A DNA stretch of 64,000 nt from Sporolactobacillus sp. THM7-4 (GTDB lineage Bacteria > Bacillota > Bacilli > Bacillales > Sporolactobacillaceae), in NCBI RefSeq assembly GCF_004153165.1, contig NZ_SEMD01000005.1:156527-220526 (forward strand), given 5' to 3'. Numbering within the stretch: the stretch's first letter is position 1; every line of letters begins with the position of its first letter. The notes below the pieces were generated by a model, which saw only the letters and a program-made list of their open reading frames with translations, had not been told where the DNA came from and searched no databases. The translations under genes were made by a program, and so were the position numbers. Positions 11,013 to 19,681 of the stretch are shown here, one piece after another.

Positions 11013-11060
11013 CGCCTATATATTGTGCTCAATATCACTTGCTAATACAATATGTCGTTT
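11013..11060 (+). promoter_or_regulatory. Paired NrdR boxes around the nrdDG promoter
   Basis: Box 1 (11013-11028) matches every core position of the published NrdR consensus acaCwAtATaTwGtgt. Box 2 (11045-11060) matches most of it. Starts are 32 bp apart, about three helical turns, the usual NrdR arrangement. Box 2 exactly fills the 16-bp spacer of the promoter TTGCTA (11039-11044) / TATAAT (11061-11066), so bound NrdR would block RNA polymerase. Confidence 0.8.
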
Positions 11061-11096
11061 TATAATAGCTGTATGAAATCATTGGAGGGTACGGGA

Positions 11097-12959
11097 ATGA
11101 TTAAGGAACCGATGTTAAACCAAAAAACATTAGATGATAAAATTCGCGATCTGATCAATATGGACGAGTATGTTGCGAATGAGAATGCCAATAAAGATGA
11201 AAAAGTTTTTAATACGCAGCGCGATCTTCTTGCCGGTGTGGCTGCCCGGGATTTCGCTTTAAGGCATATTTTACCTGAGGAGTTTGCTGAAGCCCATAAT
11301 CAGGGGATTATTCATTTTCATGATTTGGATTATTCACCGTTTTTTTCAATGTATAACTGCATGCTGATTGATTTCAAAGGGATGTTAAAAAATGGTTTTT
11401 CTATTGGAAATGCCGATGTTGAACAGCCGAAATCGATTAAAACGGCAACAGCTCTTGTTGCTCAGATTGTCGCCAATGTATCATCCAATATTTATGGCGG
11501 AACCTCGTTCAATCGTGCTGACGAAGTTTTAGAACCTTATGCAAAAATCAGTTTTGACAAATATCTCAGCCAGGCGGGACAATGGATCTCTGATCCGGAA
11601 ACTCAGGAAAAATACGCTTATGAAATGACCCGGAAAGAAATTTATGATTCGATGCAGTCTTTGGAATATGAGATCAATACCCTGTTCTCAAGCAATGGGC
11701 AAACGCCTTTTTTCACCCTGAACTTTGGCCTTGGAAGATCATGGTTTGCCCGTGAAATTCAGAAAGCCATCTTAAGTGTGAGGATCCTCGGTCTGGGAAG
11801 AGATCACAAGACCGCTGTTTTTCCAAAACTTGTTTTTACAATCAAAAGGGGACTGAATCTGGAACCCTCCGATCCGAATTATGATATTAAGAAACTGGCG
11901 CTTGAATGTGCAACAAAACGGATGTATCCGGATATTCTGAACTATGATCGAATTGTTGAGATAACAGGGGACTTCAAGGCTCCTATGGGCTGCCGTTCGT
12001 TTCTTCCGTCATATGTTGAAAACGGAGAATATGTTACCGACGGCCGCAATAATATGGGTGTGGTCACTCTGAATATTCCCCGTATCGCTCTTGAGTCGAA
12101 CGGAGATAAAAAGGCATTCTGGGACCTGTTTGAAGAAAGGCTCGACCTCGTTTGCCGCGCGCTCTTGTTTCGGATCCATACACTCGATAAAGTAATGGCA
12201 AAGAACGCGCCGATCCTTTATCAATATGGTGCGACCGGCAAACGTCTGCATGCGGACGATTATGTATCCGATTTGTTCAGGAACGGACGGGCAACGGTAT
12301 CGATGGGCTATATCGGCCTTTATGAGGCAGCCGCTGTTTTCTATGGTCCGGAATGGGAACACAATCCTGAAGCCAAAACTTTCACATTGGACATTGTCAG
12401 GCGCTTTAAGGAAGTTTCCCTTGAGTGGCGTTCAAAAACGGGTTACGCGTTCAGCGTCTATGCGACGCCTTCAGAAAGCCTGACTGACCGTTTCTGCCGG
12501 CTGGACAAGCAGCGTTTCGGAAGCGTGAAAGATATTACCGACAAGGATTATTACACAAACAGTTTTCATTACGACGTTCGGAAGAAAATCAATCCGTTTG
12601 AGAAAATAGATTTTGAGAAAGATTATGAACCGTATACCGCTGGCGGGTTCATCCATTACTGCGAATTCCCGTCACTGGTCAACAATCCGGAGGGGCTTGA
12701 AGCGGTTTGGGATTATACGTATGACCGGATCGGCTACTTCGGTACCAACACGCCGATTGATAAATGTTACGAGTGCGGTTATGAAGGAGAGTTCGAATCG
12801 ACGGCCCAGGGGTTCAAGTGCCCGAGCTGCGGCAATCACAATCCCGAGACGACTTCCTGTATTCGCCGGCTGTGCGGTTATCTCGGCTCTGTCATTCAAA
12901 GGAAACCGATCAAAGGCCGCCTGAAAGAGATCAACAGCCGGGAAAAACAGCAGAGTTAA
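11097..12959 (+). CDS. nrdD: Anaerobic ribonucleoside-triphosphate reductase, class III
   Basis: This 620-residue glycyl-radical enzyme makes deoxynucleotides without oxygen. The C-terminus has a four-cysteine zinc site (CYEC and CPSC) followed by RRLCGYLG, with the radical glycine at G594. It is about 90 residues shorter than E. coli NrdD and begins almost directly with the catalytic domain, so the N-terminal ATP-cone seems absent or reduced; overall allosteric activity control may be missing. An in-frame ATG at 11052 lies inside the promoter; the true start is the ATG at 11097 behind GGAGGG. The activase gene follows. NrdR boxes govern transcription. Confidence 0.95.
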   Translation: MIKEPMLNQKTLDDKIRDLINMDEYVANENANKDEKVFNTQRDLLAGVAARDFALRHILPEEFAEAHNQGIIHFHDLDYSPFFSMYNCMLIDFKGMLKNGFSIGNADVEQPKSIKTATALVAQIVANVSSNIYGGTSFNRADEVLEPYAKISFDKYLSQAGQWISDPETQEKYAYEMTRKEIYDSMQSLEYEINTLFSSNGQTPFFTLNFGLGRSWFAREIQKAILSVRILGLGRDHKTAVFPKLVFTIKRGLNLEPSDPNYDIKKLALECATKRMYPDILNYDRIVEITGDFKAPMGCRSFLPSYVENGEYVTDGRNNMGVVTLNIPRIALESNGDKKAFWDLFEERLDLVCRALLFRIHTLDKVMAKNAPILYQYGATGKRLHADDYVSDLFRNGRATVSMGYIGLYEAAAVFYGPEWEHNPEAKTFTLDIVRRFKEVSLEWRSKTGYAFSVYATPSESLTDRFCRLDKQRFGSVKDITDKDYYTNSFHYDVRKKINPFEKIDFEKDYEPYTAGGFIHYCEFPSLVNNPEGLEAVWDYTYDRIGYFGTNTPIDKCYECGYEGEFESTAQGFKCPSCGNHNPETTSCIRRLCGYLGSVIQRKPIKGRLKEINSREKQQS

Positions 12960-13034
12960 TCGTACGTTCGGTTGAAAGGGGGAACTTCGCGGATCGCCTG
13001 CTCAGGTAAAAGCTTTTTTCGCGGAGCAAAAAAG

Positions 13035-13538
13035 ATGAATTACGCAGACTATAAACGATTTGATTTTTTAAACGGAACAGGACTCAGACATTCTTTATTT
13101 GTGAGCGGGTGTCATTTTCACTGCAAAGGATGCTGGAACGCGGTTGCCTGGAATCCCGAATTCGGAAAACCCTATACGAAAGAGGTTGAAAATCAAATTA
13201 TTACCGATTTGAATCGACCCGATGTCCGTGTTCAGGGGCTTTCACTTCTTGGGGGAGAGCCGTTTGATCATCCGGAAACATTGACCCGTCTCGTAAAACG
13301 TGTCAATCAGGAATGTAAAGGCAAGGATATCTGGTGCTGGACAGGCTTCAAGTTTGAGGATTTGCGGGAAGACAGGGACAGACGCGAGATGCTGCACTCG
13401 ATTGACGTTCTCGTTGACGGGCCATTTGATATCACACAAAGGAATCTGAAACTGAAATTCCGCGGATCGGCCAACCAGCGGGTGATTGATGTGAAAAAAT
13501 CACTTGAAACAGGTGGGGTCGTTCTGCATCTGCACTAA
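13035..13538 (+). CDS. nrdG: Anaerobic ribonucleotide reductase activating protein (radical SAM)
   Basis: This 167-residue activase carries the radical-SAM cysteines C26, C30 and C33 (CHFHCKGC) that bind a 4Fe-4S cluster, then the LLGGEPFDH segment that contacts S-adenosylmethionine. It generates the glycyl radical on NrdD. An upstream in-frame start exists at 12972, but the ATG at 13035 is preceded by GCGGAG and begins at the homologous MNYADY. It lies 75 bp behind nrdD in one transcript and is closed by a strong terminator. Length is normal for the family. Confidence 0.93.
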   Translation: MNYADYKRFDFLNGTGLRHSLFVSGCHFHCKGCWNAVAWNPEFGKPYTKEVENQIITDLNRPDVRVQGLSLLGGEPFDHPETLTRLVKRVNQECKGKDIWCWTGFKFEDLREDRDRREMLHSIDVLVDGPFDITQRNLKLKFRGSANQRVIDVKKSLETGGVVLHLH

Positions 13539-13584
13539 TCACAGGTGAGATGGAAGATACCCAGGGCTTTCTGTGACTCCTCTG

Positions 13585-13636
13585 AAAAAAGAACCGGAAA
13601 GAAAAACGAATCCATTTTTCTTTCCGGTTCTTTTTT
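13585..13636 (+). terminator. Long bidirectional terminator between nrdG and rnhA
   Basis: A roughly 19-bp stem (AAAAGAACCGGAAAG with CTTTCCGGTTCTTTT, continued by A/T pairs) surrounds a short loop. T-runs occur on both strands, so it can end nrdDG on the plus strand and rnhA on the minus strand. Confidence 0.9.
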
Positions 13637-13744
13637 ACATTATAATACAGCAAAGGCTTGCGCGGTCCTGCAGGCATGGCCGGGTAAAGCTTCATCTGAC
13701 TGCGTTATTTTGTTCTGAACTTTTTTCAGACTGCACGGCTCGAT

Positions 13745-14212
13745 TCAGCGTACGTTTTCTATTTCATCCATAGCCTGGTTTGCGAGCCGGTCGGCAAGTT
13801 CATTCAGTTCGACGCCGTGATGGCCTCTGACTTTGTTAAAGGTGATTTTTTTTTGCTTTCCAGCAAGCTCGTTCAACCGTATCCAAAGTTCTTTGTTTTT
13901 TACGGGTTGTCCGCCGGACGTTTTCCAGCCCTTCCTGATCCAGCCGGATACCCAGCTGTTCATCCCGTTGACTACATAGGCACTGTCGATATAAAAAGCA
14001 ACGGGAATCGTGTCGGATTTAAGTGCTTCGAGGGCTTTGATTGCTGCTGTTAATTCCATGATGTTATTGGTTGTATTCTTCGCTCCTCCGCAGAGTTTTT
14101 TTATGTGTTTACCGTATTTGAGAACCGCGCCCCAGCCTCCGACATTGCGGTTACTCTGGTTACCGCGGCATCCGCCGTCACAGTAAATGATAATTTCTTC
14201 CAGATTGCTCAC
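13745..14212 (-). CDS. rnhA: Ribonuclease HI
   Basis: This 155-residue RNase HI has the full DEDD catalytic set: D12 in YCDGG, E53 in MELTAA, D76 in YIDSAYV and D141 in ELADRLAN, with the basic protrusion (WIRKGWKTSGG) seen in E. coli-type enzymes. It removes RNA from RNA-DNA hybrids. Many Bacillales lack an active RNase HI, so the complete active site is noteworthy. The start appears to be GTG at 14212; I see only a weak ribosome binding site before it. It stands alone, convergent with nrdDG and divergent from the reductase gene. Confidence 0.93.
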   Translation of the reverse strand: MSNLEEIIIYCDGGCRGNQSNRNVGGWGAVLKYGKHIKKLCGGAKNTTNNIMELTAAIKALEALKSDTIPVAFYIDSAYVVNGMNSWVSGWIRKGWKTSGGQPVKNKELWIRLNELAGKQKKITFNKVRGHHGVELNELADRLANQAMDEIENVR

Positions 14213-14445
14213 CTGTTTCAGTCATTTTCTTTTATTCCCCTGAGTGGAAATTCCCGCTTATTAGAAATTCTCCGTAACACGTGCAAGTTCCTTTATGAAC
14301 GGGGATTTTTCCAGGATATGATATCATAATCCTGTTATACTATTAAGATAAGAACCTGCACACCCGGAAAGAGACATAAACTGTATACGAAACAGTAATA
14401 AGGATGAAGAGAAAGAAAAATCTTCAAAATTAAGGGGTGTTCGCA

Positions 14446-15411
14446 TTGAGAATCGCAGTGCTCGGAGCCGGAGCAATCGGCTGTTTCTACGGCGGGCTGC
14501 TGGCACGTGACAAACAGGATGTTACGTTTATCGCAAAAGGGCATACTCTGGACTACTTGCGCGATCATGATCTGATTGTAAAAAGTATTCTCGGAGACTT
14601 TGCTCTGCCTGTCAAGGTTATGGATGCCGGCCAACTGAAAGAGGAACAGGCATTTGATTTTGTCATACTATCTGTTAAATCGACAGCACTGGATGACGTG
14701 ATTCCTGAGTTAAAAGTACTTACCGGACCAAAGACAAAGATTGTCTGTCTTCTGAACGGGATAGGCAATGAGGAAAAACTTGCAGGATTATTCGGACCGG
14801 AACGGGTAGCCGGAGGCTCGGCCTTTATTTCTGTGATCCGTGAAAGCCCGGGTGTCGTTAATCATGTTGGTGAAGGGGCTCTTGTCATAGGGGAGTGGCA
14901 AAGTAAAAAAATACCGTCAGACGACGGGGGGCCGCGACTGGAGCTTCTTGCTGAAGCGATCCGTGCGGCGGGGATAAAAACAGACGTGACAGCCAATATC
15001 CGTCAGGTAAAGTGGGAAAAACTGCTTTGGAATATCATTTATAATCCGGTAACGGCCCTGACAAGAACCCGAGTTGGAGAGGCGCTTGACGATCCGGATC
15101 TGATATCGGTGCTTTCAGCAATCAAAAAAGAGTTCATACAGACGGCGAAGGCGGCAAATATCAGGATCAGGCAGAAATACATCGATAACGTGCTTCTCCC
15201 GGACGAAGAAGTTCGGAATCATAAGACATCAATGCTCCAGGATCTTGAAAACGGCAGGAAAATGGAACTCGAGGCGATCGTCGGTTTCGCTGTTCAGGTG
15301 GCACATGATCATCATGTACCGGTGCCGACCATCGAAAGTGTTTATCATCTTTTATCCTTTATTGAAAGAAAGACCAGCCTCGCTCAAAAAGTCACGCAAC
15401 AAGGCTCATAA
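14446..15411 (+). CDS. panE: 2-dehydropantoate 2-reductase (ketopantoate reductase family)
   Basis: This 321-residue NADP-dependent reductase has the dinucleotide motif GAGAIG at residues 7-12, the conserved Lys/Asn region KWEKLLWNIIYNPVTALT near 186 and the C-terminal SMLQDLENGRKMELEAI segment of the ApbA/PanE family. It would reduce ketopantoate to pantoate for coenzyme A synthesis; paralogues in this family act on other 2-keto acids. The TTG at 14446 is chosen over the GTG at 14437 because AAGGGG at 14432-14437 is then correctly spaced. No other pan genes are near. Confidence 0.85.
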   Translation: MRIAVLGAGAIGCFYGGLLARDKQDVTFIAKGHTLDYLRDHDLIVKSILGDFALPVKVMDAGQLKEEQAFDFVILSVKSTALDDVIPELKVLTGPKTKIVCLLNGIGNEEKLAGLFGPERVAGGSAFISVIRESPGVVNHVGEGALVIGEWQSKKIPSDDGGPRLELLAEAIRAAGIKTDVTANIRQVKWEKLLWNIIYNPVTALTRTRVGEALDDPDLISVLSAIKKEFIQTAKAANIRIRQKYIDNVLLPDEEVRNHKTSMLQDLENGRKMELEAIVGFAVQVAHDHHVPVPTIESVYHLLSFIERKTSLAQKVTQQGS

Positions 15412-15439
15412 ATCGTTTGAGAAAAAAGAGTAAACCGAT

Positions 15440-15482
15440 AAAGATGCCTTTTTTGAATCATGATACGGGCATCTTTTTTTAA
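15440..15482 (+). terminator. Terminator after panE
   Basis: AAAGATGCC and GGCATCTTT flank a roughly 20-nt loop and are followed by a run of T. Confidence 0.85.
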
Positions 15483-15517
15483 TACAACATACAAAAGATG
15501 GTCAAAGGAGAAATACA

Positions 15518-16345
15518 ATGTTTTTAAAAAAGAAAGCGGCTGGTGCTGTGCTTCTGTGCATTATCGGCTGTGCTTCTGCGTTTTTGTATATGGGAGAAAG
15601 AGAGGATCGTCATCCTGAAAAACCTGTACGGACCGCACCCTCAGTTACGGAGGATCAGAAGGCCCTGATACACGTGAGAGCAGAAGAAAATGCGGTATCC
15701 AGACTGCCGGCTCCGCCTCCTCATCCGAATCAGAAAGCAAAGGCAAAGGTCTCCGCACCATTTGTCAGCCAGAAGCCGGAACTGCCTAATGGGTGCGAGA
15801 TCACAAGCCTGACCATGCTTCTGAATTCGGCGGATATCCCGGTAGATAAGATGACGCTGGCCCGTGAGATTAAAAAAGTACCTTTTTCGTCCGATAAGTA
15901 TATGGGGAATCCAAATGAAGGATTTGTCGGAAATATGTATCACGGCAATAAAAACAATCCGGGATTGGCGGTCTATCACGGGCCAATTGCGGATCTTGCA
16001 GGAAAATACCTGGGCGACAGGGTCATCGATCTGACCGGCAGCAATTGGACGCGGGTTGAGCGGCAGATTTCGCAGGGGCAGCCGGTCTGGGTGATCACAA
16101 GCATTAACTTTCAGCCGGTTCCGGATTCGGGATGGCGGACCTGGCGCACGAGGCAGGGGACCCTCCGCATCTCATTTTTGGAACACTCGGTTCTGGTGAC
16201 AGGCTACGACTCTGAGCATGTTTATTTTAACGATCCCCTGTCAAACCGGCATGGGAGCAAGGCCAGTAAACCGGCGTTTATTAAAGTCTGGAAGCAGTTC
16301 GGCAGCCAGGCTGTTTCCTATAAAAAAGCGGATATAGACCGTTAA
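15518..16345 (+). CDS. Secreted/anchored C39-like family cysteine peptidase
   Basis: This 275-residue protein starts with a lysine-rich N-terminus and one hydrophobic segment (about residues 7-25), then a proline-rich linker to about 78 and a C39-like papain fold. The likely catalytic residues are C93 in PNGCEITS, H223 in EHSVLV and D239 in FNDP. The domain resembles the YvpB-like group, whose members are mostly uncharacterised. A cysteine inside the signal segment (IIGCAS) might be lipidated, but it lacks a convincing lipobox. The autolysin gene follows 110 bp later on the same strand, so a cell-surface role is plausible. The substrate is unknown. Confidence 0.8.
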   Translation: MFLKKKAAGAVLLCIIGCASAFLYMGEREDRHPEKPVRTAPSVTEDQKALIHVRAEENAVSRLPAPPPHPNQKAKAKVSAPFVSQKPELPNGCEITSLTMLLNSADIPVDKMTLAREIKKVPFSSDKYMGNPNEGFVGNMYHGNKNNPGLAVYHGPIADLAGKYLGDRVIDLTGSNWTRVERQISQGQPVWVITSINFQPVPDSGWRTWRTRQGTLRISFLEHSVLVTGYDSEHVYFNDPLSNRHGSKASKPAFIKVWKQFGSQAVSYKKADIDR

Positions 16346-16456
16346 TGACATGTTTGTTTAATAGAATCATCGAAAAAATTTCCGTCGTGTTCAGCTATCT
16401 TATGATAAAATTATGTTATCTTTATTTTTTAAGTTCTTTTTTGGGGGTGAAGGTGT

Positions 16457-18649
16457 ATGAATCCAACGCACACTCTTTCAGTAATAGGAACAGTGATGAC
16501 GGCCTCAGCAGTCGCTGCCATTACAGGTACGGCCTCGCCTTCCGCTGCCTCGGCTCAGGATGTTCAGACGTACACAGGGCAGGCCACCGATAATCTGAAC
16601 ATCCGCAGTGCGCCGGGAACGGATCAGCCGCGAATCGGCATGTTCAGGAAAGGTCAGACGTTTGAAGTAATCGGCATCAGTAAAAAAAGTAAAAAAGCGA
16701 ACTGGTTAAAGATCAATTATCATCACAGGACAGCTTACGTTGACGGTTATTATGTGACTCACGCACAGGCCCCATCTCAGAGAAAACCATCGCAGGATGT
16801 GGAAACGATTTCCGATTACCAGGGCATAGCGACGGAAAATCTTCATGTCCGTTTCCTCCCGAGTACGAATGGGACCATTCTGACCACCCTGGGCAAGGGA
16901 ACAGAGGTAACGGTTATTGGAAAAACGACGGACGGATGGCTGCAAATAAAATACAGGAACGGTTCGGCTTATGTTTCGTCCAAATACATAAAGAAAACCG
17001 GCGGGGCGCCGGCTTCAGCCAATCATCAGGAAAGCTCAGTCAAAACCCTCTACACAGGCGTGACGACGGACAATTTAAATGTGCGTAATCAGGCGTCGGT
17101 AAACGGGAAACGACTGACGACGCTGAAGAAAGGGACAAAGGTCGAAGTAGTCGGCGCGAGTGGCAGATGGCTGAAAATAAAGTACAACGGCGGCACGGCG
17201 TATGTGTCGGGCCAGTACGTTCAGAAGCCGGGATCAGGCCATATATCCTCCGGCTCAGCCGGATCGGGCACAACGCTGAAAACCCTCTACACAGGCGTGA
17301 CGACGGACAATTTAAATGTGCGTAATCAGGCGTCGGTAAACGGGAAACGACTGACGACGCTGAAAAAAGGGACAAAGGTCGAAGTAGTCGGCGCGAGTGA
17401 CAGCTGGCTGAAAATAAAGTACAACGGCGGCACGGCGTATGTGTCGGGCCAGTACGTTCAGAAGCCGGGACCAGGCCATATATCCTCCGGCTCAGCCGGA
17501 TCGGGCACAACGCTGAAAACCCTCTACACAGGCGTGACGACGGACAATTTAAATGTGCGTAATCAGGCGTCGGTAAACGGGAAACGACTGACGACGCTGA
17601 AAAAAGGGACAAAGGTCGAAGTAGTCGGCGCGAGTGGGAGCTGGCTGAAAATAAAGTACAACGGTGGTACGGCGTATGTGTCAGGCGACTATGTCCGGAA
17701 GGCAGGCACCGGCTCGCCGGGAGGATCATCTACGCCTTCGCAGCCTTCATCGAGTAAGACTTTCGGTGTTATCACAACCGGCGTTCATTTCCGGGTCGGA
17801 CCGGATACCCATTATGACAGCCTGGCAATCCTTAAAGCCGGAACTATCGTGGAATGGCTGGCAGACACCGGGAACGGCTGGGTCAAGGTCAGCAGTGGCG
17901 GAAAAGATGGATACGTTTATAGTGATTATGTAAAGAAAGAAACTGTAACCAATGTGCAGGATGGAAATACCGCCTACCTGACCACTAAGTATCCCATCTC
18001 TTATTCACGAGCCCTGGCGATGGAAAGAAAAGTGAATTCGTCGTCTGATTTGTCTTATTATTTAAATCCAAAAAACTTTGAAAAGGGTACAACTTCCTAT
18101 TTTCAGTTTTTACAACTTTCTTCACTGGCAAATATCAGTCAGTCAGATATGGACGGAATCTTAAAAGGGGCCGGTATTTTATCGGGATACGGCTCGACTT
18201 TTATTGATGCCGCAAAAAGAAACGGTGTAAATGAGGTTTATCTTGCGGCTCATGCATTGCACGAAACAGGATACGGCAGCTCGCGTCTGGCAAACGGTGT
18301 CGAGTATAAAGGGGTAAAAGTGTATAATATGTTCGGCATTGGCGCTTTTGACGTCGATCCGAGAAACGGCGGTGCAGCACTTGCTTATATGAACGGCTGG
18401 ACAACGCCTCATAAAGCGATCGAAGGCGGTGCGGTCTGGATTGCCCAACACTATATATATAATTCGATCTACCGCCAGGATACCCTGTACAAGATGCGCT
18501 GGAATCCTGAAGCACTGGTTATGGGCAGCGCGACCCATCAATATGCGACAGATGTCGGGTGGGCTGTCAATCAGACGCCGAATATAGCGAAGATGTACAA
18601 GATGATTAAGACCTATAATATCATTTATGATGTGCCGCAATTTTATTAA
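16457..18649 (+). CDS. Secreted endo-beta-N-acetylglucosaminidase with six SH3b domains
   Basis: This is a 730-residue cell-wall hydrolase. A signal peptide ends near residue 34 (ASA). Six bacterial SH3 domains follow, at about 38-95, 117-175, 195-255, 274-334, 353-413 and 434-495; domains 3-5 are nearly identical copies. The C-terminal 220 residues are a glucosaminidase domain of the LytD/FlgJ-like family, with the probable catalytic Glu in AAHALHETGYG and the YNMFGIGAFD motif. It should cleave peptidoglycan glycan strands, with the SH3b array holding it to the wall. The ATG at 16457 follows GGGGGTGAAGG. The repeats are easily expanded or contracted by recombination. Confidence 0.92.
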   Translation: MNPTHTLSVIGTVMTASAVAAITGTASPSAASAQDVQTYTGQATDNLNIRSAPGTDQPRIGMFRKGQTFEVIGISKKSKKANWLKINYHHRTAYVDGYYVTHAQAPSQRKPSQDVETISDYQGIATENLHVRFLPSTNGTILTTLGKGTEVTVIGKTTDGWLQIKYRNGSAYVSSKYIKKTGGAPASANHQESSVKTLYTGVTTDNLNVRNQASVNGKRLTTLKKGTKVEVVGASGRWLKIKYNGGTAYVSGQYVQKPGSGHISSGSAGSGTTLKTLYTGVTTDNLNVRNQASVNGKRLTTLKKGTKVEVVGASDSWLKIKYNGGTAYVSGQYVQKPGPGHISSGSAGSGTTLKTLYTGVTTDNLNVRNQASVNGKRLTTLKKGTKVEVVGASGSWLKIKYNGGTAYVSGDYVRKAGTGSPGGSSTPSQPSSSKTFGVITTGVHFRVGPDTHYDSLAILKAGTIVEWLADTGNGWVKVSSGGKDGYVYSDYVKKETVTNVQDGNTAYLTTKYPISYSRALAMERKVNSSSDLSYYLNPKNFEKGTTSYFQFLQLSSLANISQSDMDGILKGAGILSGYGSTFIDAAKRNGVNEVYLAAHALHETGYGSSRLANGVEYKGVKVYNMFGIGAFDVDPRNGGAALAYMNGWTTPHKAIEGGAVWIAQHYIYNSIYRQDTLYKMRWNPEALVMGSATHQYATDVGWAVNQTPNIAKMYKMIKTYNIIYDVPQFY
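17044..17690 (+). repeat. Three near-identical 237-bp tandem repeats in the autolysin gene
   Basis: The segment beginning AACCCTCTAC recurs at 17044, 17281 and 17518, exactly 237 bp (79 codons) apart. The third copy is shorter and lacks the last linker. Only a few base differences separate the copies, mostly at the codons around GASGRW, GASDSW and GASGSW and at QKPGSG/QKPGPG, so the duplication is recent or homogenised. Confidence 0.95.
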
Positions 18650-18665
18650 TTGTTCACTGGAAAAA

Positions 18666-18702
18666 GAGCGTCGGAAGAGACCATCTTCCGGCGCTTGATT
18701 TT
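18666..18702 (+). terminator. Terminator between autolysin and LOG-family genes
   Basis: AGCGTCGGAAGA pairs with TCTTCCGGCGCT around GACCA. A T-run follows shortly on the plus strand and CTTTTTCC on the minus strand, so it may serve both convergent genes. Confidence 0.85.
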
Positions 18703-18801
18703 TAACAAATAAGAAAAGTGAAAGAAACAGACGGGGCTATATGGCCTTTTTTTGTGTCGGCCCTGGTCCTGACGACCATCTGATACTGGTAGAAAATCAA
18801 T

Positions 18802-19386
18802 TTACTTGCTCAGTTGTCTCCATTTGTTTCCCAGTTTGGGAGGTACATAAGCTTCCATTTTATCAAGCAGTGATTGTGGATCGTTTGAAACGGTTAACAG
18901 ATGAAGATGCGAATCGTTGGCAAATCCCTGATCGATGCTGTGGCGGATCAGAGCGATCAGCGGATCAAAATAGCCCGCAACATTTAGAAGACCGATCGGT
19001 TTTGTATGCAAGCCTATCTGGGCCCAGCAAAGTATCTCGAACAGTTCGTCAAAGGTACCGATACCGCCTGGAAGCGCAATGAAACCGTCTGACAGTTCAT
19101 TCATTTTTTCCTTGCGCGCATGCATTCCGTCTACTTCAACGAGCTTTGTGAGGCGCTGGTGAGCCATCTCGCCAAGTACCAGCCCTTTCGGCATGACCCC
19201 AATGACCTCTCCTCCAAGTGAGAGCACTTTATTGGCAATTTCACCCATCAGACCAATGGAAGACCCGCCGTATACAATCCGGTATCCTCTGGCCACGATC
19301 CATTCGCCCAGCTGATTTACTTTTTCAACGTATTCCGGATTGATTCCCAAATTTGAACCGGCGTAGATACAAATTGTTTTGCCCAA
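18802..19386 (-). CDS. LOG-family nucleotide 5'-monophosphate phosphoribohydrolase
   Basis: This 194-residue Rossmann-fold protein has GGSSIGLMG at about 40-48 and the family hallmark PGGIGTFDE at 106-114. LOG proteins cleave nucleoside (cytokinin-type) 5'-monophosphates to base and ribose phosphate; in bacteria the physiological substrate is often unclear, and older annotations call them lysine decarboxylases, which the motif contradicts. A longer frame opens at 19416, but AAGGAGG sits 8 bases before the TTG at 19386, giving MGKTICIYAGSN. It lies on the minus strand, separate from its neighbours. Confidence 0.88.
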   Translation of the reverse strand: MGKTICIYAGSNLGINPEYVEKVNQLGEWIVARGYRIVYGGSSIGLMGEIANKVLSLGGEVIGVMPKGLVLGEMAHQRLTKLVEVDGMHARKEKMNELSDGFIALPGGIGTFDELFEILCWAQIGLHTKPIGLLNVAGYFDPLIALIRHSIDQGFANDSHLHLLTVSNDPQSLLDKMEAYVPPKLGNKWRQLSK

Positions 19387-19559
19387 ATTGAATAACCTCC
19401 TTTTTGCATCGATCATCTGATAAAGTACGTACCGCTACTATTGTAACGCAATCATTCTGTCGATTGCATGAGGATAAGCATGGCTTCTCTGAAAATAATA
19501 GGGTAAAGTGCGACTTAGTGCCCTGAAATATGAGATGATTCGACCACAGTACTTGTCCC

Positions 19560-19640
19560 TTTTAAGCTTTTTAACCAAAATAAATCCCGCCCGGGGTTCT
19601 CCGATTCTTTTCCGGGAATCGGTTTTACCCGTTGCGGGAG
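19560..19640 (-). terminator. Bulged GC-rich hairpin downstream of uppP
   Basis: On the minus strand CCGATTC/GAATCGG forms the core, and CCCGC with GCGGG can close an outer stem; ATTTATTTT follows. It is a possible terminator for uppP, but the bulges make it uncertain. Confidence 0.4.
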
Positions 19641-19681
19641 CCTGGAAAATTGATTCAATAGAAATCTCGTTTGGTTAATTA

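Noticed and set aside
17040-17729. 229-residue open frame antisense to the SH3b repeats
   Set aside because: It exists only because the sense repeats lack stops in that frame and are copied three times; it is Ser/Arg/Pro-rich with no ribosome binding site.
18802-19386. Lysine decarboxylase
   Set aside because: An old name for the LOG family; PGGxGTxxE marks a phosphoribohydrolase and there is no PLP lysine motif.
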